Shown here piece after piece: positions 53,064 to 63,159 of a DNA stretch of 64,000 bases. A model generated the notes under the pieces. It ran no database searches. It saw only the letters and a program-made list of their open reading frames with translations, and was not told where the DNA came from. Made by a program: the position numbers and the translations under genes. Origin of the DNA: ChocPot-Mid sp043804925 (lineage in GTDB: Bacteria; Bacteroidota; Ignavibacteria; Kapaibacteriales; UBA2268); the NCBI GenBank assembly GCA_043804925.1, contig JAZDIP010000094.1, positions 18,469-82,468 of the forward strand, given 5' to 3'. Positions within the stretch are counted from its first letter, which is position 1. Each line of letters opens with the position of its first letter.

Positions 53064-53261
53064 AAATCCAATCCCGATAAATAAATAATTTTAACTCAAA
53101 TTGCTAAATCCAAACATAAGGATTTTTATTAATACAGAAAAAAAAGCAATACGAAATAAAAATTATTTTGTTGTAAATTTCGGAATATTTTTTCGTTTTA
53201 CGGTTTTTGTGTAAATTGAATTTCTTAATTGAGTTCTTAAAAAATATTTTCCCGGTGAAAA

Positions 53262-55295
53262 ATGGATATTAATAATTTGAAAATTAAAATCTTTGAAATC
53301 TTAAAACAAGATGACAGATTGTGGATCGATGATGCGAAAACAGAACCAAATTTAACATTGCTTTTGGATTTAGTTGACAAAATTGATGAAATCATTATCG
53401 GTTTGTTATTGCAAGATGAACAAACCAGAAATAAGTTTTTCGTTAAAATAAAAGATGTATATGTTTTTAAGACAAATGATTTTAAATTTTTCATCGAGGA
53501 AAACAAAGTCTATAATTCTTATACTCAATACAAGAATCAAATTGGATTAACTGACGGAAAGAGGTTTATAAAAGACACTAATGATGTCGTTTTGAACTGG
53601 CCCTACAAAGATTGTGTTTTGGAGGGTGGGCAAAGCACAGAAGAAGGTTTGGACACGTGTTTTGAATATTCTGAAAAAGATAATAAATACGTTGATAAAA
53701 AGGACAAAAGAAAAGAAATATTTTTTAACGAAGTACTTGCGAAAGACGAAATAGACAGACTATTTGACGAAAAAGCACTTGTGAATTGGAAAAGGATTAA
53801 TAAAGATGGTGAACAGGAAGTAAATAAATTAAAACGTGATAAAGACGGTATAATTAGGGAAAACCTAATAATAAAAGGTAACAACCTGCTTGCACTTCAC
53901 AGTTTAAAAAAGCAATATGCTGGAAAAATTAAACTAATTTATATTGACCCACCTTTTAATACTGGTGGTGATGCAAATATATTTACTTATAACAATTCAT
54001 TTAATCATTCAACATGGCTTACATTTATAAGAAATAGATTGGAAATAGGCAAGGAAATGTTAAAATCCGAAGGATTTATTGCGATTGCTATAGATCATTT
54101 TGAACTTTTTTATTTGGGTGTAATAGCGGATGAAATATTTGGTAGGGAAAATAGGCTTGGAATAATAAGTATTTTACATAATCCTGAAGGCAGACAGAAT
54201 GCTAAATATTTTACAGCAACAAATGAATTTATGATGGTATATTCAAAATCAAGTTCATCAGTTTTCAATCCTGTTGTATTACAAGAGAATTTTAAGGAAA
54301 GTAAGAATATAATAGAATTATATAATAAAAAAGACGACAAAGGATTATATAAAGAAGAAGATTTTATTAGATTAGGAGGTGGGGATTCTTGTCTAAGAGA
54401 AAATAAACCAAACGGGTGGTATCCTTTATATGTTAAAAATGATTTATCCGTTATATCATTACTCAATGAAGGAAATGATTTTTATGAAGTATTCCCTATT
54501 ACTGAAAAAGGACAAGAAAGAAGTTGGAAATTAATTAAAAAAAGCTTTTCGGAGAAATACAATTCAGGTGATATTTATGCAATAAAAGAGAATGATAGAA
54601 TTAAAATTTGCGAAAAATATAGACTTGATAAAGGCACTCCAATAACAACATGTTGGACTAATAAAAAATATAATGCTAAAAAAAATGGGAATAATATATT
54701 AAAAGATATGTTTGGTGAAAAAGTATTTTCATATCCAAAATCAATTTATCAAATAATTGATATTCTTAAAATAATGACAAATAGAAATGATATTGTTTTA
54801 GATTTTTATGGTGGTAGTGGAACTACTGGACACGCAACACTTGTACTTAACAAAGAAGACGGGGGGAAGAGAAATTTTATATTAGTAGAACAATTGGAAG
54901 AACATATTGAAGTTTGCAAAGAAAGAAATCGAAAAGTTTTGTTAGAAGAAGAAATACAAGATACATTTATTTATGTTGAACTATCAAAATGGAATGAAAA
55001 GGCAAAAGAAGAAATATTAGCTTGTGAAGATTTTGAAAGTTTGAAAAATCTGTTTCAAAAATTATATGATGATTACTTTTTGAACTATAATGTTAAGATA
55101 AGGGAATTTCAGGAAAAGGTAATAAACGAATATAATTTCAAAAATTTAACTTTGGATGAACAAAAGAAAATGTTTATCTCCATGCTTGACAACAATCAAT
55201 TATATGTTCACAGAAGTGAAATGGAAGATAAAAAATTTGGGATAAATGAATATGACCAAAATTTGACAAAAGCATTTTACGGGAATGGAGATTAG
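53262..55295 (+). CDS. mod: Type III restriction-modification methyltransferase (Mod)
   Basis: 677 residues. Methyltransferase motif IV 'DPPFNTGG' starts at Asp229 and the SAM-binding motif I, DFYGGSGTTGHATL, comes later at Asp514: the order of beta-class adenine-N6 methyltransferases typical of type III systems. The long region between is the target-recognition domain, as expected, and is less conserved. Mod both recognises the asymmetric site and methylates one strand, and is required by Res for cleavage. The stop codon is one base before the ATG of res. No simple-sequence tract that would make the gene phase-variable is visible. Confidence 0.92.
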   Translation: MDINNLKIKIFEILKQDDRLWIDDAKTEPNLTLLLDLVDKIDEIIIGLLLQDEQTRNKFFVKIKDVYVFKTNDFKFFIEENKVYNSYTQYKNQIGLTDGKRFIKDTNDVVLNWPYKDCVLEGGQSTEEGLDTCFEYSEKDNKYVDKKDKRKEIFFNEVLAKDEIDRLFDEKALVNWKRINKDGEQEVNKLKRDKDGIIRENLIIKGNNLLALHSLKKQYAGKIKLIYIDPPFNTGGDANIFTYNNSFNHSTWLTFIRNRLEIGKEMLKSEGFIAIAIDHFELFYLGVIADEIFGRENRLGIISILHNPEGRQNAKYFTATNEFMMVYSKSSSSVFNPVVLQENFKESKNIIELYNKKDDKGLYKEEDFIRLGGGDSCLRENKPNGWYPLYVKNDLSVISLLNEGNDFYEVFPITEKGQERSWKLIKKSFSEKYNSGDIYAIKENDRIKICEKYRLDKGTPITTCWTNKKYNAKKNGNNILKDMFGEKVFSYPKSIYQIIDILKIMTNRNDIVLDFYGGSGTTGHATLVLNKEDGGKRNFILVEQLEEHIEVCKERNRKVLLEEEIQDTFIYVELSKWNEKAKEEILACEDFESLKNLFQKLYDDYFLNYNVKIREFQEKVINEYNFKNLTLDEQKKMFISMLDNNQLYVHRSEMEDKKFGINEYDQNLTKAFYGNGD

Positions 55296-55296
55296 T

Positions 55297-58059
55297 ATGG
55301 ATAAACTTTTTGACGAAGCTTTATTTAAAAAAATCAATCTCCAAAAGGATACTTTAAAAAAATTTAATCCGGAAGTATTGGAAATTCCTCATTACATTAA
55401 AGGTAATTTGAGACATACTTTTTTCGATTGGCAAAATCAAGCCATGGAAAATTTCCTTTTCTATGAGAACCCAAAAACGCAACTGAAAAAAACGCCAACT
55501 CATCTGATGTTCAATATGGCTACTGGTACAGGTAAAACATTGCTCATGGCGGCTTGCATACTTTATTATTATAAGCAAGGTTACAGACATTTCATTTTCT
55601 TTGTGAATCAAAATAATATAATAGACAAAACCGAAAATAATTTCATAGAAAAAAATCACACGAAATATTTATTTAAAGAAAATATTATTTTTGACAATAA
55701 GACTGTAAATATAAAAAAAGTTGAAACTTTTAGCGACGAGCCACAGGGTATTGAAATCAAGTTTACCTCGATTCAAATGCTATACAATGATATTCATTTA
55801 GAGAAAGAAAACAAAACTACCTTAGATGATTTACATAAAAGAAATATTGTAATGTTAGCTGATGAAGCGCATCATTTAAATGCTGAAACTAAAAGTAAAA
55901 ACGGCTATCAGGAACAACTAATAATTACTGAATTAACTAATAAAAGCAGTGCTGTTGACAAAGAACGAAAAGGTTGGGAACATACGGTAATTCATTTAAT
56001 ACTAAATAAAAATGGAAATGGTAAAACAAATAAAAATGTTTTATTGGAATTTACTGCAACTATACCCACAGATATTAGTAGTGTATGGCAAAAATATAAA
56101 GATAAAATTGTTTATGAGTATAATTTACAAAAATTTTTACAAGCAGGTTTTACTAAAGAGATTAATTTAATATCATCAACGCTAAATAAAAAAGAAAGAA
56201 TTTTACAAGCTCTTCTTTTTCATTGGTACAGACATAAAATTGCACTTAAAAATGGAATAGCTAATTTTAAACCTGTAATTCTCTTTAGAAGTAAGACAAT
56301 TGAGGAATCAAAAAATGATTATAAAGAATTTGTAAACTGGACAAGTGATATATCGGCAACAGATTTTGAATTTTTAAAAACCATTTCCGAAAAAATCAAT
56401 GAATCGAAAGTTCCTTCACTCTTTGAAATGGGTAAATCCAGGACCGAACAAGTTCTGGAATATATAAATTCTGAAGAAATAACATATTCTGAAATTGCTA
56501 AATTCATAAAGGATAATTTTAAAGAAGATGTAAATATAATAATTACTAACTCAGAAACAAACAAAACCAAATCTGAAATAACATCAGAGGAACAGGAAAA
56601 ACTTTTAAATAGCTTAGAGGATAAGAATAATCATATAAGAGCAATTTTTACGGTTGACAGATTGACAGAGGGCTGGGATGTATTGAATTTATTTGATATA
56701 GTTCGGCTTTATCAAGGTCAAAATGCAGGTGGCAGTACAAATAAAACACCTGAAGCAACAGTAAAAGAAAAACAATTAATCGGCAGGGGAGTTAGGTATT
56801 TCCCATTTCAATATAAAGATAAAATCAAAAACAAAAGAAAGTTTGATGACGACCTAAAAAATGAGTTGAGAGTTTTAGAAGAATTATACTATTATACTTA
56901 TGATGAAGAATCAAGATATATTTCGCATTTAAAGGATGAACTCAAAAAAGAAGGATATTTAAGAGATGATAGAATCATAAAAACATTCAGTATAAAAAAT
57001 GATTTTAAAGAGAGTGATTTTTATAAAAAATCAATATTATGGTATAATGAGCAATTTGATAACCCAAACAAGAAAAAAATTACATTAGATAAAATTTCAA
57101 AAAATTTCTTTTCTCCATACAAAATTAAGGGGTTTGAAATATCTGAACAAGAAGTTGATTTTACACAAAACAACGATATACAAAGATTAGAAGTTTCAGA
57201 TAAACAATTTAGAACTTATACTATAAAATTAAGTGATATTGAGAAGCATATAATAAGAAAAGCAATAAACATAAAAGCCAAACAGGAAGGTTCATTATTT
57301 CAATATATCAATTTAAAAGATGAATTAGAAATAAATAGTGTCGATGATTTTTATGAGAAAATATTTGGTGATTTTGACATTAATATTGTAACAGCATATA
57401 ATCAAAAATTCGAGGATATACCAAACAAGGAACTACTAAATTTGGTTTTAAAATTTCTCGATGATATATCAAATGAAATTAAGCAGTATAGTGATCCTTA
57501 TCAGGGTGGTGAATTTATTGCCGGTAATTTTGAAAATTTCTTTGGTGAGCCAAAAACAAAAACTATTAATGAAGATAAAGAATCGATTAAATTAGAAACT
57601 AATCTCAAAAATACTGATTGGTACGTACTTGACGGTTTTTATGGCACAAGTGAAGAAATAGGTTTAATCGAATTTATCCAAGAAAATTTTGGTAATCTCA
57701 AAGATAAATATAGTGAAATTTATTTATTGAGAAACGAAGAATTATATAAAATACACGATTTTGATCATGGTTGGGTTTTTTATCCTGATTTTCTTTTGTT
57801 CCTCAGAAGTAAAGATAATGATTCATTATACTATCAAGTAATCATTGAGTCAAAAGGTGATCAATTTCTTGATGATAATCAAACTTTCATAAAAGGAAAA
57901 GAAGGTTGGAAGGAAGAATTTTTAGAACAAATTCAAGTTAAATATGGATACGAAAATGTTATAAAATATGAGAATCCAAATTATAAACTTATAGGATTTC
58001 CATTTTATAATCAAACCAATATTGAGAACTTTAAATCAAGTTTTAATAATTTATTGTAA
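55297..58059 (+). CDS. res: Type III restriction enzyme helicase/nuclease (Res)
   Basis: 920 residues from the ATG at 55297, chosen because GGAG (55287-55290) precedes it by six bases; an ATG at 55285 overlaps mod. Superfamily 2 translocase: Walker A 'MATGTGKTLLMAA' at about 74-86, DEAH at 189-192 ('LADEAHHLN'), and a motif VI-like 'KEKQLIGRGVRYFPF' near 500. The C-terminal endonuclease domain has Pro830-Asp831 and Glu851-Ser-Lys853 (PD...ESK), the PD-(D/E)xK site. ATP-dependent translocation and cleavage need Mod. Complete by length and motifs, so the system looks functional. Confidence 0.92.
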   Translation: MDKLFDEALFKKINLQKDTLKKFNPEVLEIPHYIKGNLRHTFFDWQNQAMENFLFYENPKTQLKKTPTHLMFNMATGTGKTLLMAACILYYYKQGYRHFIFFVNQNNIIDKTENNFIEKNHTKYLFKENIIFDNKTVNIKKVETFSDEPQGIEIKFTSIQMLYNDIHLEKENKTTLDDLHKRNIVMLADEAHHLNAETKSKNGYQEQLIITELTNKSSAVDKERKGWEHTVIHLILNKNGNGKTNKNVLLEFTATIPTDISSVWQKYKDKIVYEYNLQKFLQAGFTKEINLISSTLNKKERILQALLFHWYRHKIALKNGIANFKPVILFRSKTIEESKNDYKEFVNWTSDISATDFEFLKTISEKINESKVPSLFEMGKSRTEQVLEYINSEEITYSEIAKFIKDNFKEDVNIIITNSETNKTKSEITSEEQEKLLNSLEDKNNHIRAIFTVDRLTEGWDVLNLFDIVRLYQGQNAGGSTNKTPEATVKEKQLIGRGVRYFPFQYKDKIKNKRKFDDDLKNELRVLEELYYYTYDEESRYISHLKDELKKEGYLRDDRIIKTFSIKNDFKESDFYKKSILWYNEQFDNPNKKKITLDKISKNFFSPYKIKGFEISEQEVDFTQNNDIQRLEVSDKQFRTYTIKLSDIEKHIIRKAINIKAKQEGSLFQYINLKDELEINSVDDFYEKIFGDFDINIVTAYNQKFEDIPNKELLNLVLKFLDDISNEIKQYSDPYQGGEFIAGNFENFFGEPKTKTINEDKESIKLETNLKNTDWYVLDGFYGTSEEIGLIEFIQENFGNLKDKYSEIYLLRNEELYKIHDFDHGWVFYPDFLLFLRSKDNDSLYYQVIIESKGDQFLDDNQTFIKGKEGWKEEFLEQIQVKYGYENVIKYENPNYKLIGFPFYNQTNIENFKSSFNNLL

Positions 58060-59257
58060 TATAGAGGGTGTAAACTAAACTCTGTCTAGTTTTAAATTAT
58101 TAATCATGTACACCATACCAAAAAAACTCTGCGTCTCTGCCCCTTTGCGACTTTACGTGAAATACCGCATTGTTCCAACTGACAGCAAAAACTTTGCGTC
58201 TTTGCCCCTTTGCGACTTTGCATGAAATAGTTTAATCCCTTCGGGATACCAACCGCATGAGTTTGTTGTGTTACCATAATGCAATCCCTATCGGGATAAA
58301 AATCATAGAAACCAGTTTAATCAGCGGTCAGACATTTTCTCTGTGGCTCTCTGTGAATTCTCAGTGTAACTCCGTGTAACTGTCTTTCGTTTCACGTTTC
58401 ACGTTTCCCGTTCTGTCTTTGTTACAACTGACAGCAAAAATCACCTAAATCATTTCAATCAGTTTCAATCAATGGTTCAGACATTTTCTCTGTGGCTCTC
58501 TGTGAATTCTCAGTGTAACTCCGTGTAACTGTCTTTCGTTTCACGTTTCACGTTTCCCGTTCTGTCTTTGTTACAACTGACAGCAAAACTCATAAACCAC
58601 GTAGTGGTGCCACCTTTGTAGAAAAGACACCCAACAACGTTCAAAGCCACGTCGTGGCGACACAAAAAAACTTATTCAATCAAAACAACCTTAGTAACAA
58701 AACAAAACACCAAACCAACAAACCTTATTACCTTATTTCCCGTTCTGTCTTTGTTACAACTGACAGCAAAAATCACCTAAATCATTTCAATCAGTTTCAA
58801 ACAATGGTTCAGACATTTTCTCTGTGGCTCTCTGTGAATTCTCAGTGTAACTCCGTGTAACTGTCTTTCGTTTCACGTTTCACTTTTTTACGAAATAAAA
58901 TAAAAATAAAATAAATTACATTTCACATCAACATCTTATTTTCGTCCAACTCGTTCTTTGCAAATAGAAGTGAAGTACTCTCTGAGTCCTTTGTGCCTAC
59001 TCGGTGACCTCTGTGTTTAACATTTTTTACTGATAACTGACAACGGAAAACAGATAACGAAAGAGAAAAAAACACGACAATTAAGACATAATCTGATAAA
59101 CACTCAAACAACAACTACTTACAGTGTCATTGCTTAAAACTAATGTTCGACATTAACGACATATAAAAAAAATAAAAAGTAAAAAAAGTATAAAAAAGTA
59201 AAAAAAAGTAAAAAAAAATTTCCAGTTCTGTCTTTGTTACAACTGACAGAATATAAA
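58060..59257. repeat. Repeat-rich gene-poor region downstream of the R-M genes
   Basis: About 1.2 kb without a credible gene. It contains three copies of a roughly 110-base unit starting TCAGACATTTTCTCTGTGGC (58328, 58477, 58809; the third truncated near 58882). The first two are 149 bases apart. Other families: CTGCCCCTTTGCGACTTT (twice, about 58138-58156 and 58204-58222), CCCTTCGGGAT and CCCTATCGGGAT (58235-58250, 58285-58296), palindromes CCACGTAGTGG and CCACGTCGTGG (58607-58617, 58647-58657), and A/T-rich AAAAAGTA tracts (59160-59220). Confidence 0.8.
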
Positions 59258-59282
59258 AAAAGCCGCTTCGACAGCGGCTTTT
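59258..59282 (-). terminator. Terminator of rplU-rpmA
   Basis: AAAAGCCGCT (59258-59267) and AGCGGCTTTT (59273-59282), 5-base loop. On the minus strand it follows the rpmA stop by about 33 bases and continues into T-rich DNA. Confidence 0.92.
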
Positions 59283-59315
59283 ATAATGCAAGTAGAGATG
59301 AATAATATTAGTTAA

Positions 59316-59573
59316 TTAATTTGCAGGATAAACACTGACCTGCTTTTTATCTTTACCTTTTCTTTCAAATTTTACCTGTCCGTCAATCAGCGAAAAGATT
59401 GTGAAATCCGTTCCCAAACCGACGTTTTGACCGGGATGGAACTTAGTTCCGCATTGACGTACAATAATATTTCCGGCTTTAGCCATTTCGCCGCCGAACA
59501 TCTTAACGCCGCGTCTTTGGGAATTGGAATCTCTCCCGTTTTTTGTCGAACCGCCACCTTTTTTGTGTGCCAT
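59316..59573 (-). CDS. rpmA: 50S ribosomal protein L27
   Basis: 85 residues, the usual length. MAHKKGGGSTKNGRDSNSQR is the canonical L27 N-terminus, whose flexible end reaches the peptidyl-transferase centre; 'GGEMAKAGNIIVRQCGTKFH' and 'GLGTDFTIFSLIDG' complete the family. It begins directly with MAHKK, without the cleaved extension of Firmicutes. It lies 24 bases after rplU, the standard order. Confidence 0.97.
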   Translation of the reverse strand: MAHKKGGGSTKNGRDSNSQRRGVKMFGGEMAKAGNIIVRQCGTKFHPGQNVGLGTDFTIFSLIDGQVKFERKGKDKKQVSVYPAN

Positions 59574-59597
59574 AATTCAATCCTTACAATTTATTTT

Positions 59598-59999
59598 TTA
59601 TTCGTTATTTTCTGAGTTTGTCTCTGCAACTTCTGCAACCGGTGCATCGGCTACTTCGGCTTTTTTTCTGCCACGTGTTTTCTTTGCTTTGCCGAAAGTT
59701 ATATCAGTTATTTCAATTTTTGTGAAATTCTGCCTGTGACCGTTTAATTTCCTATATCCTTTTCTTTTCTTTTTGTGGAAGATAAGAATTTTATCGTCCT
59801 TGCCATGCTCCAAAATTTTAGCACCGACTGTACCTTCGATATAAGGAGTACCGATTTGTTCCGAACCTTCTTCTCCACCAATGAGAATATTTGAAAATTC
59901 AACATTGTCACCGGGATTGCCTTTAAGTAATGGAACCCTGATTGTTGCATTTTTCTGTGCTTCGATTTGTATGCCACCAATTTCTACAACTGCGTACAT
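59598..59999 (-). CDS. rplU: 50S ribosomal protein L21 with acidic tail
   Basis: 133 residues; the family core is about 103. 'MYAVVEIGGIQIEAQKNATI' and the signature 'KILIFHKKKRKGYRKLNGHR' plus 'FTKIEITDI' identify L21. The common G-G-K-Q-Y is GGIQIE here, a mild departure. About 28 extra C-terminal residues are basic and then acidic ('RGRKKAEVADAPVAEVAE'), a frequent extension in this lineage. Co-transcribed with rpmA. Confidence 0.96.
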   Translation of the reverse strand: MYAVVEIGGIQIEAQKNATIRVPLLKGNPGDNVEFSNILIGGEEGSEQIGTPYIEGTVGAKILEHGKDDKILIFHKKKRKGYRKLNGHRQNFTKIEITDITFGKAKKTRGRKKAEVADAPVAEVAETNSENNE

Positions 60000-60083
60000 T
60001 TTATTATCCTAAATAAACTTTTTCAAAAATATTTCAAAACGAATTTACAAATTATGAATAAATTTAGAACTTACCAAATAAAT

Positions 60084-61343
60084 TTATGCTGTTTTCTGCT
60101 TCTTTTTAAATTTTTCCAAGTAAACTTCCCCGGCTTTTCCTTCGACAAAGTCATTTGTAACAATACATTTTTCAATGTCTTTCAAGTCAGGTAATTCAAA
60201 CATAATCGGCAACATAAACTCTTCGACAATAGCTCTTAAAGCCCTTGCACCTGTCTTTCTTTCCTTGGCTTTACCGACTATTGTTTTGAGTGCTTCCGGT
60301 TCAAATTCAAGATTCACATCTTCCATTTTGAATAATTTCCTGTATTGCTTTACGATAGAATTCTTTGGTTCAGTCAAAATATTGAGCATTGCTTCATCGG
60401 ACAATTCTTCCAATGGTGCAAAAACAGGTAATCTTCCAATTATCTCGGGAATAAAACCATATTTCAATAAATCCGATGGCTCAACCTTTGACAATAATTT
60501 GTAAGATTCCTTAATGACATCAATATCTTCAGACATGAATCCAATCGTCGAAGTCCTCATCCTTTGAGCAATGATTTTTTCCAATCCTTCAAATGCCCCA
60601 CCACAAATAAACAAGATATTTTGTGTGTTGATATGGATTAATTCCTGCTCCGGGTGTTTCCTGCCACCTTTTGGAGGAATACCGGCTATAGTTCCTTCCA
60701 AAATTTTCAGTAATGCCTGCTGGACACCCTCACCTGAAACGTCTCTTGTGATGCTTCTCGATTCGCTTTTTCGGGTTATTTTATCAATTTCATCAATATA
60801 TATTATTCCCCTTTCAGCAAGTGCAGTATTATAATTTGCGTTTTGAACCAAAGAAAGTAGAATGTTCTCAACATCATCACCTACATATCCGGCTTCTGTT
60901 AAGGTTGTAGCGTCGGCAATTGCAAAAGGAACTTTCAAAATTCTTGCAAGTGTTCTCGCTAAAAGTGTTTTGCCTGTTCCCGTAGGACCGAGCATTAAGA
61001 TATTACTCTTTTCGATTTCGACATCCTGAAATTCTTTGCTTAGCTCAACAGTTTGTATTCTTTTATAATGGTTGTAAACAGCTACTGACAGAATTTTTTT
61101 TGCATGTTCCTGTCCAATGACATAATCATCAAGCTGTCTTTTTATCTCTGAAGGTTTTGCCAAAGTTTTCTGTGGCTGGAAGTCAATGCTTTGGAGTGCA
61201 TTTTGCTTTATTATCTCTTCGGACTTTTGCACGCAAATATTGCATATATAAATATGATTAGGTCCTTCGATTAAACTTTGTACTTCTTCAGAAGTTCTAC
61301 CACAAAAGGAACAATTTATTTTTTTATTTAAGTCTTTTGCCAT
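60084..61343 (-). CDS. clpX: ATP-dependent protease unfoldase ClpX
   Basis: 419 residues. N-terminal zinc-binding domain with Cys11, Cys14, Cys34 and Cys37; AAA+ module with Walker A GPTGTGKT (119-126), Walker B 'IIYIDEIDKI', sensor and 'RGVQQAL'-type loops, and the IGF-type ClpP-contact loop ('RTSTIGFMSED'). The C-terminal 'GARALRAIVEEFMLPIMFEL' completes it. It unfolds tagged proteins and feeds them to ClpP. It starts 11 bases after clpP; trigger factor is not in the window. Confidence 0.97.
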   Translation of the reverse strand: MAKDLNKKINCSFCGRTSEEVQSLIEGPNHIYICNICVQKSEEIIKQNALQSIDFQPQKTLAKPSEIKRQLDDYVIGQEHAKKILSVAVYNHYKRIQTVELSKEFQDVEIEKSNILMLGPTGTGKTLLARTLARILKVPFAIADATTLTEAGYVGDDVENILLSLVQNANYNTALAERGIIYIDEIDKITRKSESRSITRDVSGEGVQQALLKILEGTIAGIPPKGGRKHPEQELIHINTQNILFICGGAFEGLEKIIAQRMRTSTIGFMSEDIDVIKESYKLLSKVEPSDLLKYGFIPEIIGRLPVFAPLEELSDEAMLNILTEPKNSIVKQYRKLFKMEDVNLEFEPEALKTIVGKAKERKTGARALRAIVEEFMLPIMFELPDLKDIEKCIVTNDFVEGKAGEVYLEKFKKKQKTA

Positions 61344-61354
61344 TTCTAAATCAA

Positions 61355-61978
61355 TTATTTATTATCAGTTTCATTTTTATTTTCAGCTTCCGGTAATCTT
61401 TCGAGAATTTTATCTATGATGCCATAATCCATAGCTTCCTGGGCAGTCATATAAAAGTCCCTGTCTGAATCCTTCCTGACTTCATCAAGTGTTTTCCCCG
61501 TATGCTTTGCAGTTATTTCGTAAAGATTTTCCCTTATTCTAAGCATTTCTTTAGTATATATCTCAATATCCGTTGCCTGTCCCTGAGCTCCGCCTAATGG
61601 CTGATGCATTAAGATTCTTGCGTTCGGGAGTGCATATCTTTTTCCTTTTGCACCTGCACAAAGCAAGACCTGAGCCATTGAAGCACCCATACCCATACAA
61701 ATAGTGGTTATATCCGGTTTGACAAACTGCATTGTGTCGTAAATCGCCAAACCTGCACTAACACTTCCTCCGGGAGAATTAATATAAATATTTATATCTT
61801 TATTCGGGTCTTCGCTTGCCAGAAAAAGCAATTGGGCAATCACGAGATTTGAAACATAATCATCTATGGGTGAGCCGATAAATATGATACGTTCCTTCAA
61901 CAAGCGTGAATATATGTCATAGGAACGTTCGCCCCTGCTTGTTTGTTCAACAACTATTGGTATTAACTGATTAATCAT
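61355..61978 (-). CDS. clpP: ATP-dependent Clp protease proteolytic subunit
   Basis: 207 residues. Catalytic triad Ser100 ('GMGASMAQ'), His125 ('ILMHQPLGG') and Asp175 ('SDRDFYMTA'). The N-terminal 'MINQLIPIVVEQTSRGERSY' and 'IYINSPGGSVSAGLAIYDTM' are typical. It forms the two-ring proteolytic chamber with ClpX docked on it. In operon with clpX. Confidence 0.97.
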   Translation of the reverse strand: MINQLIPIVVEQTSRGERSYDIYSRLLKERIIFIGSPIDDYVSNLVIAQLLFLASEDPNKDINIYINSPGGSVSAGLAIYDTMQFVKPDITTICMGMGASMAQVLLCAGAKGKRYALPNARILMHQPLGGAQGQATDIEIYTKEMLRIRENLYEITAKHTGKTLDEVRKDSDRDFYMTAQEAMDYGIIDKILERLPEAENKNETDNK

Positions 61979-62149
61979 TATCGTATTTCCTTAATTTATT
62001 ACATAGTTCAATGTTAATAGGGTTATAACGGATAAGGGGGGAAAATCATGTATGAAAAAAGATAAACTTTGGGTTAATAATAAAAAACACTTAGGAATGA
62101 ATTTAACAATAGCTTCAACATAACAAACCTTCCAACATAACAAACTAAA

Positions 62150-62485
62150 TTATTTCAATAAATAATCACACAACCTGTTGATTAGTAATTTATAGCTTTC
62201 CTTTGATATAAATCCTAATTTGCCTTCTACAAATCGATAAGGAATGACCGATAGATAACTCAACCTGATTATTGAATCTTTAATCAATCCGGAAGAATGA
62301 AAATCAATAGAATTAATGTCTAACATCAAATCAAAATCATCTAAATATTGATGTATTTGAGTATTGATGCCACATAATAACAAATCGCCATATTTTGGAA
62401 GAATTTTTAAAATCAATGAAGGTCGTTTCTTAAATTGTCCGTCACACATAAGAATACTAACAAGAATTATATCGCCTTCTTTCAT
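62150..62485 (-). CDS. MazF/PemK-type toxin
   Basis: 111 residues. 'MKEGDIILVSILMCDGQFKK' with 'RPSLILKI' fits the SH3-like fold of MazF/PemK ribonucleases, in which an Arg-Pro after the first strands is conserved; 'LIKDSIIRLSYLSVIP' corresponds to the second conserved strand (K-x-S-x-I-R). It would cut mRNA when free. The start overlaps the upstream gene's stop by four bases, as in toxin-antitoxin pairs. Confidence 0.75.
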   Translation of the reverse strand: MKEGDIILVSILMCDGQFKKRPSLILKILPKYGDLLLCGINTQIHQYLDDFDLMLDINSIDFHSSGLIKDSIIRLSYLSVIPYRFVEGKLGFISKESYKLLINRLCDYLLK

Positions 62486-62733
62486 AATTTACTTTCAAAA
62501 AAAGGATCGTAATCTGGATTTGGTTCTTTAATCATATTGGATGTATATTCCGGTTCATCATTAGAATAAGCCCTTGATAAGTTGAACATGGCAAACCGAT
62601 GCCAATCACTTGAATCTTCAACATCGTCAATATTATTTGATAGTGTTTTAAATTCAATTTTCATTTTTTTAAATAATTCCATTAATAAAATGAACTCCTG
62701 ATTATTTGCAGGAGATACAATCAAAGAAGTCAT
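62482..62733 (-). CDS. Probable antitoxin of the MazF/PemK pair
   Basis: 83 residues, no recognised DNA-binding fold. 'SPANNQEFILLMELFKKMKI' is a helical start of the kind found in small antitoxins, followed by an acidic disordered part ('NPDYDPFFESKL') that could wrap the toxin. Its place upstream of the toxin with a four-base overlap is the main evidence. Confidence 0.7.
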   Translation of the reverse strand: MTSLIVSPANNQEFILLMELFKKMKIEFKTLSNNIDDVEDSSDWHRFAMFNLSRAYSNDEPEYTSNMIKEPNPDYDPFFESKL

Positions 62734-63159
62734 TTTTCACCTCATTACAAAATATAACAATTTAAACGATTTTAATTTTTAATAATTGTAGTTAGTTTGT
62801 ACTATTAATAGAAAGGATTAATCATTATCGTTTTCCTTTTTTATTAAATCATACAATATTAAAGAGTAAAACGGATGAGGGGGAAAATAATTTAAAAAGT
62901 CGAAGTAAGAAGTCTGAAGACAGAAGTCAGAATTTTGTGAACGGTGAACCGTGAACCGAAAACAGGAAGAAGAGTTTAAATGCAAAGTACGCTATGTTAA
63001 CGCAATGTTTAGCAAAGTTATGTTTATTCTGTCAGTGAATTTTAAGTGAAATACTTAGTGTAATAAATTATTTTAAAAGTTCAAGGTTCCAAAATTTTTA
63101 GTTATTTTGTAGTACAAAAGGTACGAATATTTTTTTAAATTCCTGTGAGGTTTTTTATA
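62734..63159. other. 426-base gap with spacer repeat
   Basis: Promoter region of the toxin-antitoxin genes on the minus strand and of the next gene on the plus strand. Bases 62896-62960 hold GAAGACAGAAGTCAGAA and GTGAACGGTGAACCGTGAAC, the same two units as at 5880-5936 but in the opposite order. No other feature seen. Confidence 0.55.

Noticed and set aside
53262..55295. Phase-variable mod gene
   Set aside because: No simple repeat tract of the kind that switches mod genes is present in the coding region or just before it.
58654..58860. 68-residue plus-strand ORF
   Set aside because: It is made entirely of the dispersed repeat text in this gap and has no ribosome site.
58328..58882. Possible CRISPR array
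   Set aside because: Repeat units are about 110 bases and only three in number, intervals are unequal (149 and 332 bases), and no cas gene is present.
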